Assembly: GCA_026645575.1 (NCBI GenBank)
Contig: JAPKMW010000014.1
Span: 1 to 64,000, forward strand
Source: Caldilineaceae bacterium
Lineage (GTDB): Bacteria > Chloroflexota > Anaerolineae > Caldilineales > Caldilineaceae
Direction: 5' to 3'
Length of the DNA: 64,000 nt
In this document: piece after piece, positions 17,443 through 24,921 of the stretch
Layout of the letters: every line of letters begins with the position of its first letter
Position numbering within the stretch: the first letter of the stretch is position 1
Notes under the pieces: model-generated
Seen by the model: the letters and a program-made list of their open reading frames with translations, nothing else
Told to the model about the DNA's origin: nothing
Databases searched by the model: none
Made by a program: the position numbers and the translations under genes

Positions 17443-17519
17443 GGGGTGACAGGGTGACAGGGTGATTTGCGTTGTCACCTTGTCACCCTGTCACCTTGTC
17501 ACCTTGTCACCTTATCATT
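17443..17519. repeat. Inverted octad arrays between BtuF and BtuC genes
   Basis: Left 17443-17466: GGGGTGAC, AGGGTGAC, AGGGTGAT. Right 17472-17519: TTGTCACC, TTGTCACC, CTGTCACC, TTGTCACC, TTGTCACC, TTATCATT. The two sets are complementary. The right array contains the stop codon of the binding-protein gene (17515-17517). Confidence 0.88.
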
Positions 17520-18756
17520 GCAGCCGTTGGAAATACACAGTCTCATGATCCGGCATCAACTCCGGGTGGAAGATGGCAATCAGGTCAGCCAGGACGGCGT
17601 CGGGTTGGGCGACGGCGCTTTCGTAGTAGTCGTTGCCGCCGTTGGCATTCTGGCGCTTGTTGTTATTCCAAACATTGCCGTTTTGGAAGGCGGCGAAGTC
17701 AGTATAGCGTTCATCGGCGGCCTGCAACTCGGCCAGGGAGTTGACAAAGCCCACATTGAGCCAGAAATCAGCGTCGGCGGCCTTATCAAAGACCGCTTCA
17801 AAGGCGACGGGGATGCTGGCGGTCGATTCATCATCGGCCCACAAATAGGCGGCGCCGGCATCGGCCAGAAGTTGGGCGGTGAAACTGCGTCCACCGGCGA
17901 CATACCAGGAGCCTTGATACTCGCTATCGGTTAACACTGTCGGCTTCTCGGCGACCGCCGCCGCCTGAGCTTTGAGTTCTTCATAGCGCGCCACCGTATC
18001 GGCAAAATAGCTTTCGGCGACCGCTTCTTGGTTGAAGAACAGCGCAATAAACTTGCCCCACTCGGCTCGCCCAAGCGGCGACGTTTCCAACCACTCTGCA
18101 TTCACTGCCACCTTGAGACCGGCATTGATTAGCACTGGATGGGCATCATACTCCGGCGAACCGGAGCCATAGGTCATCACCAGATCCGGCGCTAGATCCA
18201 AGAGTTGTTCGACATTGACGCCAGCCCCATAGCCGATCTGCATCAGGTCGCCGGCCTCCGCCATTGCCAGCACGGTGGGATTGTTGACATAGGTGACATC
18301 ATCCACCGCCACCAGCCGATCCAACAGCCCATAGGCGTCCAAAAAGGGTAGGTAGGAGGTGGACATGGTGGCAATTTGCTGCACCGGCACTTCAATGAGT
18401 TGGGCGGCGTCAAAGCCGGTTGGTTGCGGCGCGCCACATTGCACCAGCACATACTGCTGCGCATCCTCGGCGCCGGGCCAAGGGGTCGCAACGGTAATGA
18501 CCTTATAACTGTTGTGGTATTCCACGGTAAACCCTTCGGTATGGGTCAGCGTGGTCTTCTCGGGGAAATAATCCACATTCGGGTCAAACGCCTCTACACA
18601 ACCGTCGGTCAGGTTGGTGGTCGGCGCGCCGGTCGCAGCGTTGCTTTCGGCGACCGGCGCTGGTGTGGCAACGGGTGCACTGGCGGGGGCAATACAAGCC
18701 GAAAGCAGCACAAGCGCAAGGGCAAACAATAAGAAGAAGTGCGTATAACGACGCAT
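17515..18756 (-). CDS. Corrinoid ABC transporter substrate-binding lipoprotein
   Basis: 413 residues. The N-terminal signal ends in the lipobox LLSAC (lipidated Cys21), followed by an Ala/Pro/Thr-rich linker. Two alpha/beta lobes of the FecB/BtuF fold follow, with IATMSTSYLPFLDAYGLLDR near 130-150, DLAPDLVMTYGSG near 190-203 and a closing HPELMPDHETVYF. It captures substrate outside the membrane and delivers it to the permease encoded next. The riboswitch upstream of this operon argues for cobalamin or cobinamide rather than iron chelates. It is preceded by the ferredoxin gene and followed after 90 nt by the permease gene. Confidence 0.88.
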   Translation of the reverse strand: MRRYTHFFLLFALALVLLSACIAPASAPVATPAPVAESNAATGAPTTNLTDGCVEAFDPNVDYFPEKTTLTHTEGFTVEYHNSYKVITVATPWPGAEDAQQYVLVQCGAPQPTGFDAAQLIEVPVQQIATMSTSYLPFLDAYGLLDRLVAVDDVTYVNNPTVLAMAEAGDLMQIGYGAGVNVEQLLDLAPDLVMTYGSGSPEYDAHPVLINAGLKVAVNAEWLETSPLGRAEWGKFIALFFNQEAVAESYFADTVARYEELKAQAAAVAEKPTVLTDSEYQGSWYVAGGRSFTAQLLADAGAAYLWADDESTASIPVAFEAVFDKAADADFWLNVGFVNSLAELQAADERYTDFAAFQNGNVWNNNKRQNANGGNDYYESAVAQPDAVLADLIAIFHPELMPDHETVYFQRLQ

Positions 18757-18808
18757 AAAATTTTGTTCCTTATCACTTTTTATGACTACTACAGAACCGC
18801 TGAAGTAG

Positions 18809-18881
18809 GTCAGTGAATCAGTAAGACAGTTTATTAGTAACTGGATAACTGTCTTACTGATTCACTGACTCACTGTCATAC
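18809..18881. repeat. Octad-phased hairpin between ferredoxin and BtuF genes
   Basis: Octads GTCAGTGA, ATCAGTAA, GACAGTTT, ATTAGTAA are followed by TGGATAAC, TGTCTTAC, TGATTCAC, TGACTCAC, TGTCATAC. The halves pair through a perfect 21-bp stem (18811-18831 with 18847-18867). It fills the gap inside the operon. Confidence 0.85.
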
Positions 18882-19259
18882 TATTTCAGCCAGGGGCCTA
18901 TCACAAGCCAACACCGGATTTTCGTCCAGCCGGTGAAAAATAAACTCTGCCACCGGTCGGCCATCGATCAAGTGTTCTTGAATGATGCGATCCAGCAGCG
19001 CCTCATCCACATGGTGATACCAGATGCCATCGGGATAGACCACCAGCAGTGGCCCGTTGTAGCAAACGCCAAGACAGGGGGTCAGTCCCCGTTTCACCCG
19101 CACTGGGTTGTCATAGCGCCCCAACTCGCCCAACTTGCGTGCCAGGCTATGATAGAGCGCCACCGCCTTGCCACTGGGGTCGCAATATTGGCCGGCACAG
19201 ATAAAGATATGTTTTGCATACGGCGCCTGACTCGGCGCATCCTGTGGATTCCGATTCAT
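18876..19259 (-). CDS. Thioredoxin-like [2Fe-2S] ferredoxin
   Basis: 127 residues. Four cysteines in the spacing of thioredoxin-like 2Fe-2S ferredoxins: C21 and C26 ([14 protein letters not shown]), C62 and C66 ([11 protein letters not shown]). Small proteins of this kind are often encoded with cobalamin genes and may supply electrons, for example for corrinoid reduction before adenosylation; that role here is inferred from position only. It is the first gene after the cobalamin riboswitch. The Asp/Glu-rich C-terminus follows the family pattern of a YPDG turn and the helix [13 protein letters not shown]. Confidence 0.88.
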   Translation of the reverse strand: MNRNPQDAPSQAPYAKHIFICAGQYCDPSGKAVALYHSLARKLGELGRYDNPVRVKRGLTPCLGVCYNGPLLVVYPDGIWYHHVDEALLDRIIQEHLIDGRPVAEFIFHRLDENPVLACDRPLAEIV

Positions 19260-19306
19260 CCCTCACCCACTAACTAAGGGCCATCAACGAATCAAGTTAC
19301 CGCTGT

Positions 19307-19355
19307 GAGCGAGTCCGTGACTCGATCAAGTCAGTTGCGAGTCACGGACTCGCTC
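19307..19355. repeat. 18-bp dyad in the riboswitch-operon leader
   Basis: GAGCGAGTCCGTGACTCG (19307-19324) and its perfect complement (19338-19355), between the riboswitch terminator and the ferredoxin start. It carries the CGAGTCCGTGACTCG core found at two other loci. Confidence 0.85.
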
Positions 19356-19414
19356 AGAGCAATATCTCAACTCATGGTTTTATGAACCCTAAAAACAAAC
19401 TAACAAACCGCCGG

Positions 19415-19442
19415 AAAAACAAAAAACCCGCCAAAAGGCGGG
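19415..19442 (-). terminator. Intrinsic terminator of the cobalamin riboswitch
   Basis: Minus strand CCCGCC-TTTT-GGCGGG followed by TTTTTTGTTTTT. It lies about 75 nt downstream of the aptamer and 155 nt before the first gene. This is a transcription-attenuation platform. Confidence 0.88.
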
Positions 19443-19514
19443 CAGTAGCACAAGTTCAATTAGAATAACCTGGGCGCCTGACCTCCTTTGACCACGAAGG
19501 AGTACAACAGCAAC

Positions 19515-19736
<222 letters not shown>

Positions 19737-19809
19737 GATCCATATTTAGTTTGCTGGTGAAAAGCATAGCGCTCGCGCCATTTCTTGTCAAATTGGCGCA
19801 ACGCTGTTC

Positions 19810-21048
19810 TTACTGCTGCTCCCACCAAATCTGGACACCACCGAGGCCGGTATCACTGTAGTACTCCACCGTAATCGTATGGGTCTCGCCACCAACGCCC
19901 CAGAAGGTATTGCTAATCTCCTTGCTGCCACTGCTCCAGCCATCCAGCACCAGATATTCGTTCAAGTAGACCCGCACACCACCCTGCGCACGGGCATGAA
20001 AGACATAGTCGCCATAGGTAAAGGGGAAGCGCCCCCACCAACGCGCCGACCAGATCGACGGATCCGCGACGACGCCCAAGGGCTGGCGGCGATCTAGAGG
20101 ATAGCTGCCGATTGCTGGCTCGGCTTGGGCTAACCAAGGTGTGACATTCAACGCTGTCCCGTGGAAATAGGTAGCTTCCCACGCCTGGCCGGTGTTGATT
20201 ACTTCATTGGTAAAACGCAGAAACGCGTTGCCATTACCTTCAAAGTATTCCAGCCGAAAGTTGGTGGCGCCGGTCAACATCTGCTCAACCGTATAGGTTG
20301 TGCCGGTCGCCCCATGCCACTCGTTGAGTACCAGGCTATCGTTGATAAACAGACGCACCCCATCATCGGCCTGGATCTGAAAGCGGTAATAGCCGCTGGG
20401 CAAATCCAGCGTACGTTCAAAACGCACCGAAAAGACATCCATCGGCAGCATGGGATGGGGCGCACCACCCTGCCAATCCAAATTCAACGTCATCAGATCC
20501 TCTACATAAACCGGCTCGCCGGCCAGCTCCATGTTGGCAAAGTAGCTGGTTTTCCAGAAATAAAATAGCGTCGGGGCTGGGGTCGGCACCGGTGTTGGGG
20601 TTGGCGTTGGTGTGGGGTCAACCGTCGGCGTGATCGCCACCCCACGCACAATGGTCACCTGAGTCGTTTCCACCCAGCCGACGGCGCCATTGGCGCAACA
20701 GAGCTGCACCCAGCCGTCGTCGATGCTGTACCCGCCAACAGTGAATTGACTGTTGCTGTCGATCTGGCTCACCACTGGGTAATCCTGACCGGGACCTGAC
20801 CGCAACACAACGAGATCACCCTGGATGATGGCAAGCGGATAAAAATCGGTCGTATTGCTCTGGCGAATATTGCTGTTGCCACTGGCGGCCAGCGCCACGG
20901 TTTCGGATAAGGCACCAATGAATAGTACCAGCAGAAGCGCCGTAGCGCCCTGGCAAAACCAGCGTATAAACCCGTGTCGCTTGACGACTGTTTCACTGTG
21001 CAGCGCTGTACTTTTTAGTAATACACCATATAATAACTGGCTCGACAT
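19810..21048 (-). CDS. Secreted SH3b and tandem PA14-like domain protein
   Basis: 412 residues from the ATG at 21048 with AAGGAG 7 nt upstream. A signal/anchor lies at about 24-50 (TALLLVLFIGALSETVALAA). A bacterial SH3 domain lies at about 70-135 (GDLVVLRSGPGQDYPVVSQI). A Pro/Thr linker rich in PTPT repeats at about 145-165 is followed by two PA14/GLEYA-like beta modules at about 170-290 (SGYYRFQIQADDGVRLFIND) and 295-412 (YGDYVFHARAQGGVRVYLNE). PA14 modules commonly bind glycans and SH3b modules cell-wall or surface polymers. The role is likely extracellular adhesion or glycan binding. It is monocistronic and starts just after (on its strand) a divergent spacer. Confidence 0.82.
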   Translation of the reverse strand: MSSQLLYGVLLKSTALHSETVVKRHGFIRWFCQGATALLLVLFIGALSETVALAASGNSNIRQSNTTDFYPLAIIQGDLVVLRSGPGQDYPVVSQIDSNSQFTVGGYSIDDGWVQLCCANGAVGWVETTQVTIVRGVAITPTVDPTPTPTPTPVPTPAPTLFYFWKTSYFANMELAGEPVYVEDLMTLNLDWQGGAPHPMLPMDVFSVRFERTLDLPSGYYRFQIQADDGVRLFINDSLVLNEWHGATGTTYTVEQMLTGATNFRLEYFEGNGNAFLRFTNEVINTGQAWEATYFHGTALNVTPWLAQAEPAIGSYPLDRRQPLGVVADPSIWSARWWGRFPFTYGDYVFHARAQGGVRVYLNEYLVLDGWSSGSKEISNTFWGVGGETHTITVEYYSDTGLGGVQIWWEQQ

Positions 21049-21140
21049 GGGGGATCTCCTTTCTGCTATCATGATGGCGTTGCTACAATGTATCGAGACC
21101 TGCCTTATGTTTGTGATCCACAAAGAGCATAAACGCTGAA

Positions 21141-21464
21141 TCACAAAAACATTCTACCGTCCTTGGCTGCGAATTGTCTGATAAAAGCGTCTCGATATGC
21201 TGACAAGAAGCTGGTTGACACACCCTGTTTTGTGACAAATTTATGACAAGCTGCCCAACCAGGTGTGATGGCGCCAGCATAGCAAACATGGTGTACAGGA
21301 CAAGAGCCAGATCTGTACCATTCGCAGTAATCTGCAGTTGCGTAGTCTGGACAATTGTCAACCTTGACAGCCAAAGCCTTGCTCTTTCCTGCTTTGCGCG
21401 TTACAATTTGCGCCATAGCAATCATTCGCTGTTGGTCAGACTGCCTTTCGCTTACGGTCATCAT
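21141..21464 (-). CDS. Small cysteine-rich protein (uncertain gene)
   Basis: Up to 107 residues; ATG at 21464 or internal ATGs near 21425 are possible and no strong ribosome-binding site is seen. Cysteines cluster as VDNCPDYATADYCEWYRSGS, then CPVHHVCYAG and GWAACHKF: five Cys plus two His, as in small metal- or disulfide-stabilised domains. Codon use is more AT-rich than in the neighbours, with AGA arginines. It lies in the divergent spacer between the PA14 protein and the GH3 lipoprotein. I do not recognise the family. Chance cannot be excluded. Confidence 0.4.
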   Translation of the reverse strand: MMTVSERQSDQQRMIAMAQIVTRKAGKSKALAVKVDNCPDYATADYCEWYRSGSCPVHHVCYAGAITPGWAACHKFVTKQGVSTSFLSAYRDAFIRQFAAKDGRMFL

Positions 21465-21502
21465 TTCTGGTGGTGCGGCCAACTACACAGGCAGATAGAA
21501 GT

Positions 21503-22711
21503 ATGTATCAACCGAATCGGCGCGCCTTTTTGCGCCATACGTTCCAAATGGCTGCTGGCGCCTTCCTCAGTGGTTGCACTGTGTTGCCGATGGTAGGAGC
21601 CGCCAATGCGCGTGTCGCTGGCATTACTGATCACCGGAATGCGGCTGTGGCGCCGCCGTTGCTGACTGGCCGTTTACAACCAGAGGTGCCGGCGCCGGAT
21701 CTCCCGCTCTCGGCCAAAATCGGGCAGATGATCATGATTGGCTTTGGTGGTCGCTATGTTGATGAAAACAGCACTGTCGTCCGGCAAATCGCCGATGGTC
21801 TGGTCGGCAGCGTTGTTCTCTTTGGGCGCAATGTAGAATCACCCGATCAGTTACAAGCGCTCACGGCAACGTTGCGTGGCTATAGCCCCATTCCGCTCCT
21901 AGTTTCGGTGGATCAAGAGGGGGGCTGGGTGGCGCGGCTACAGCGCGGCTTTGGCATTACCAGCAACTATTCGGCCCAATATCTCGGCGCCCAAAGTGGG
22001 TTTGACCTTACCCGCACCCAGGCTGATAGCACGGGCAAGCGGTTGGCGGAGTTGGGCATCAATCTCAATCTAGCGCCGGTGGTCGATCTCAACACCAATC
22101 CCACCAACCCGATCATTGGCCGTTATGAGCGCAGCTATTCCGCCGACCCAACGGTGGTGTCCGATCATGCGCGTACCGTGATTGAAGCGCATCGCACCCA
22201 CAATGTCTTTTGCACCCTGAAACATTTCCCCGGTCACGGCAGTTCGCGTAGCGACACGCACTATGGCTTTGTCGATGTGACCGATTCCTGGAATATTACC
22301 GAACTGGCGCCCTACGCTGCGCTCATCGGCAGCCAAAACTGTGACGTAATCATGACGGCGCACATCTTCAACTCGACCCTGGATCCCGATTATCCCGCCA
22401 CCCTTTCGGCCAACATCATCACGGGACTCTTGCGCCAGAAACTGGGCTTTGATGGCGTGGTGATCTCGGATGATATGCAGATGGGCGCAATTAGTAAGCA
22501 ATACAATTTAGAAACGGCTGTGCGGCTGGCAATCACGGCCGGTGTTGACATTATTGCCTTTTCCAATAACATTCCCTTAAGTCGCGGCGCCAGCGCCCAA
22601 CGGCTCCATGACATGATCCTGGGATTGGTAGACGCCGGTACGATCACGCTGCAACGGATCGATGAGTCGTATCAACGCATTATGCGTTTGAAGCGGCGGC
22701 TGGCAGGGTGA
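21503..22711 (+). CDS. Glycoside hydrolase family 3, NagZ-like beta-N-acetylhexosaminidase lipoprotein
   Basis: 402 residues from the ATG at 21503. A twin-arginine-type signal (NRRAFLRHTF) is followed by the lipobox FLSGC, so Tat export and lipid anchoring are likely. The GH3 catalytic domain starts at about 65 (LSAKIGQMIMIGF), with VDQEGGWVARL, the NagZ loop KHFPGHGSSRSDTHYGF holding the acid/base His-Asp pair, and the nucleophile Asp in GVVISDDMQMGAI. The usual DQEGGRV motif has Trp in place of Arg. It would release N-acetylglucosamine from muropeptides or other glycans outside the cytoplasm. NagZ of Gram-negative recyclers is cytosolic, so this is a surface form. Confidence 0.88.
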   Translation: MYQPNRRAFLRHTFQMAAGAFLSGCTVLPMVGAANARVAGITDHRNAAVAPPLLTGRLQPEVPAPDLPLSAKIGQMIMIGFGGRYVDENSTVVRQIADGLVGSVVLFGRNVESPDQLQALTATLRGYSPIPLLVSVDQEGGWVARLQRGFGITSNYSAQYLGAQSGFDLTRTQADSTGKRLAELGINLNLAPVVDLNTNPTNPIIGRYERSYSADPTVVSDHARTVIEAHRTHNVFCTLKHFPGHGSSRSDTHYGFVDVTDSWNITELAPYAALIGSQNCDVIMTAHIFNSTLDPDYPATLSANIITGLLRQKLGFDGVVISDDMQMGAISKQYNLETAVRLAITAGVDIIAFSNNIPLSRGASAQRLHDMILGLVDAGTITLQRIDESYQRIMRLKRRLAG

Positions 22712-22721
22712 TTGTAAGGTG

Positions 22722-22791
22722 AGAAGACAGAAGTCAGAAGACAGAAGACGGAAGTCAGAAGCTAGAAAACAGAAGTCAGAAGATAGAAGAT
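22722..22791 (+). repeat. Ten phased heptads ending at the serC start
   Basis: AGAAGAC-type units in uninterrupted 7-nt phase: AGAAGAC, AGAAGTC, AGAAGAC, AGAAGAC, GGAAGTC, AGAAGCT, AGAAAAC, AGAAGTC, AGAAGAT, AGAAGAT. One base then separates the array from the ATG at 22793. The purine-rich units are the only candidate ribosome-binding sequence. Confidence 0.9.
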
Positions 22792-22792
22792 A

Positions 22793-23941
22793 ATGACGAA
22801 ACCAAGTGTTGTTCCCAAAAATCCGAATTTTTCGTCCGGGCCGTGCGCAAAACGACCGGGTTGGACAGTGGATGTGTTACAAAGCGCACTGGTGGGGCGG
22901 TCGCATCGCTCGAAGCCGGGGAAGGCGCGCTTGCAAGAAGTAATTGAACGCAGCAAGGCTGTGTTGGGGATGCCGGCCGACTACTTATGTGGCATTGTGC
23001 CGGCCTCTGACACAGGCGCCATTGAAATGGCGTTATGGTCACTCCTGGGACCACGGGGCGTTGATCTGCTGGGCTGGGAAAGCTTCGGCAAAGGCTGGAT
23101 CACCGATGTGCAAAAACAGTTGCGCCTGACCGACACCCGCGCCTTTGCGGCTGACTACGGCCAATTGCCCGATCTCACCCAAGTTGATTGGCAGCGCGAC
23201 GTCGTCTTCACCTGGAACGGCACCACCTCCGGCGTCCGTGTTCCCGATGGGGACTGGATCGCCGCTGATCGCGCCGGTCTCTCTATCTGTGATGCCACCT
23301 CCGCTGTCTTTGCCATGCCCATGCCCTGGGACAAACTGGATGTCGTCACCTGGTCATGGCAAAAGGTACTGGGCGGCGAAGCGGCGCATGGCATGATCGC
23401 GCTGAGTCCGCGCGCTGTGGAACGATTGGAAAGTTACAAGCCCACCTGGCCCATGCCCAAGATTTTCCAGATGACCAAAAGTGGCAAGGTCGATCCCAGC
23501 ATCTTTGAAGGCTCCACCATCAACACCCCCTCCATGATCGCCGTCGAAGATGCGCTCGATGGTCTCAGGTGGGCCGAAGCCATCGGCGGTCTACCGGCGC
23601 TACTGGCGCGTTCCAATGCCAATCTGGCGGCCCTTGCCGACTGGGTGGCCCAAAGCACATGGGCCGCGTTCCTGGCCGAACGCCCGGAAACTCGCTCCAA
23701 TACCTCCATTTGCTTAAAAATCGTTGACCCAGCCTACACCGCGCTGTCTGAGACCGATCAAGCTGCCAAAGCCAAACGCCAGGCCGATCTACTGGAAAAA
23801 GAAGGCGCTGCCTACGACATCGCCGCCTATCGCGATGCCCCACCGGGGCTACGCATTTGGGGCGGCGCCACCGTGGAAACCAGCGACATTCAAGCGCTGT
23901 TGCCTTGGTTGGATTGGGCTTATGAACAGGTCATGTCGTAA
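22793..23941 (+). CDS. serC: Phosphoserine aminotransferase
   Basis: 382 residues. It converts 3-phosphohydroxypyruvate and glutamate to phosphoserine in serine synthesis, and the sequence resembles the alphaproteobacterial/archaeal-type SerC subgroup. It starts [15 protein letters not shown] (9-23), continues with [18 protein letters not shown] and [19 protein letters not shown], and carries the PLP Lys in [14 protein letters not shown] (about 196-209), then [11 protein letters not shown] and the C-terminal [11 protein letters not shown]. It could also serve pyridoxal phosphate synthesis. The upstream heptad array touches the start codon. Confidence 0.92.
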   Translation: MTKPSVVPKNPNFSSGPCAKRPGWTVDVLQSALVGRSHRSKPGKARLQEVIERSKAVLGMPADYLCGIVPASDTGAIEMALWSLLGPRGVDLLGWESFGKGWITDVQKQLRLTDTRAFAADYGQLPDLTQVDWQRDVVFTWNGTTSGVRVPDGDWIAADRAGLSICDATSAVFAMPMPWDKLDVVTWSWQKVLGGEAAHGMIALSPRAVERLESYKPTWPMPKIFQMTKSGKVDPSIFEGSTINTPSMIAVEDALDGLRWAEAIGGLPALLARSNANLAALADWVAQSTWAAFLAERPETRSNTSICLKIVDPAYTALSETDQAAKAKRQADLLEKEGAAYDIAAYRDAPPGLRIWGGATVETSDIQALLPWLDWAYEQVMS

Positions 23942-24004
23942 ATCTGTTGCTACCTAAATCCGTTGTAGTGTTTGGCGCTAACTTGATTTAACCAGGAGAC
24001 CACC

Positions 24005-24640
24005 ATGACCACCACACCTGCATCCTATACCGACGAATGGCTCGTTAACGCCCCCCTCATGCGCGACTTTATTAACGAAGTCAACGCCATCCGCCGCACG
24101 GCGCCTGACCCGCGCACCGCCGTCGCCGCCATCCGTCCCCACTTCGCGAAATTGTTGGCCGATCAGACGTGGCTACCGGCCCAATACCAGGAACCCGCCG
24201 TTGGCGAAAGTGGCATGGGCAGCAAGATCGGTATGTGGCTGCTCTATCGCGCCGGCGATGGCGGGCTGGCCTTTTCGGCCCTTGTCCTCCCTTCCGGCGG
24301 CCAAACGCCCGTCCATGATCATCTGGCTTGGGGCTTGGTCGGTCTCTACAAAGGCGAACAGGCCGAAGAAGTCTTCGCCCGTCACGACCACGGCAACCAA
24401 GAAGGTCACGCCGAATTGGTGGTCAGCGAACGCAACCTGCTCAAACCAGGCGACTTCTACGAATTGTTGCCTGAAAACGACATTCACCGTGTGCGTACCA
24501 CCTCCGACGTAACTTCCGTCTCGCTCCATCTCCTGGGCAACGACAATGGCTGCATCTGGCGCCACCGCTTTGATCCTGAAGCCCAACAGGTGCTGCCCTT
24601 CAAATCCGGCTGGCTGAATGTCGAGTGCCGCGACTACTAA
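24005..24640 (+). CDS. Cupin dioxygenase, cysteine-dioxygenase-like
   Basis: 211 residues, ATG with AGGAG about 8 nt upstream. A single cupin barrel shows a metal-binding HDH pair in GGQTPVHDHLAWGLVGLYKG (about 98-117) and a later His in ENDIHRVRTT (about 158-167), the pattern of cysteine/thiol dioxygenases and their predicted metal-dependent relatives. It probably oxidises a small thiol with non-heme iron. No neighbour fixes the substrate. The N-terminal helical part (RDFINEVNAIRRTAPDPRTA) is typical of this group. Confidence 0.82.
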   Translation: MTTTPASYTDEWLVNAPLMRDFINEVNAIRRTAPDPRTAVAAIRPHFAKLLADQTWLPAQYQEPAVGESGMGSKIGMWLLYRAGDGGLAFSALVLPSGGQTPVHDHLAWGLVGLYKGEQAEEVFARHDHGNQEGHAELVVSERNLLKPGDFYELLPENDIHRVRTTSDVTSVSLHLLGNDNGCIWRHRFDPEAQQVLPFKSGWLNVECRDY

Positions 24641-24651
24641 TCGCCCTTAAC

Positions 24652-24688
24652 GAACAAAGCAGGCTTTTGCCAAAAGCCTGCTTTGTTC
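24652..24688 (+). terminator. Hairpin after the cupin gene
   Basis: Perfect 17-bp arms GAACAAAGCAGGCTTTT / AAAAGCCTGCTTTGTTC with a 3-nt loop, 12 nt past the stop. There is no long U-run after it. Confidence 0.7.
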
Positions 24689-24736
24689 CAGCCACTATCG
24701 ACAGCCTGCCATGTAACCGCACTGGCAATAGACCGA

Positions 24737-24788
24737 CTCTGGACTCAGGACTACGCGACTCAGGACTACGCGACTCAGGACTACTGAC
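24737..24788 (+). repeat. 15-bp tandem repeat (GGACT family)
   Basis: About three copies of CTCAGGACTACGCGA, with a flanking GGACT heptad. The same 15-mer occurs in seven copies at 55887-55990. Confidence 0.88.
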
Positions 24789-24921
24789 TATCCACCCCTC
24801 AAAAACTCGCATTCCCCAACACTCTATGGTAATATTGCCGTAATTGACTATGACTTATTACTCACGAGCAGCACAGGAACCCTGGCGCTCGTTGATGTAG
24901 CTTCCGGGGCGGGGAGGGACT

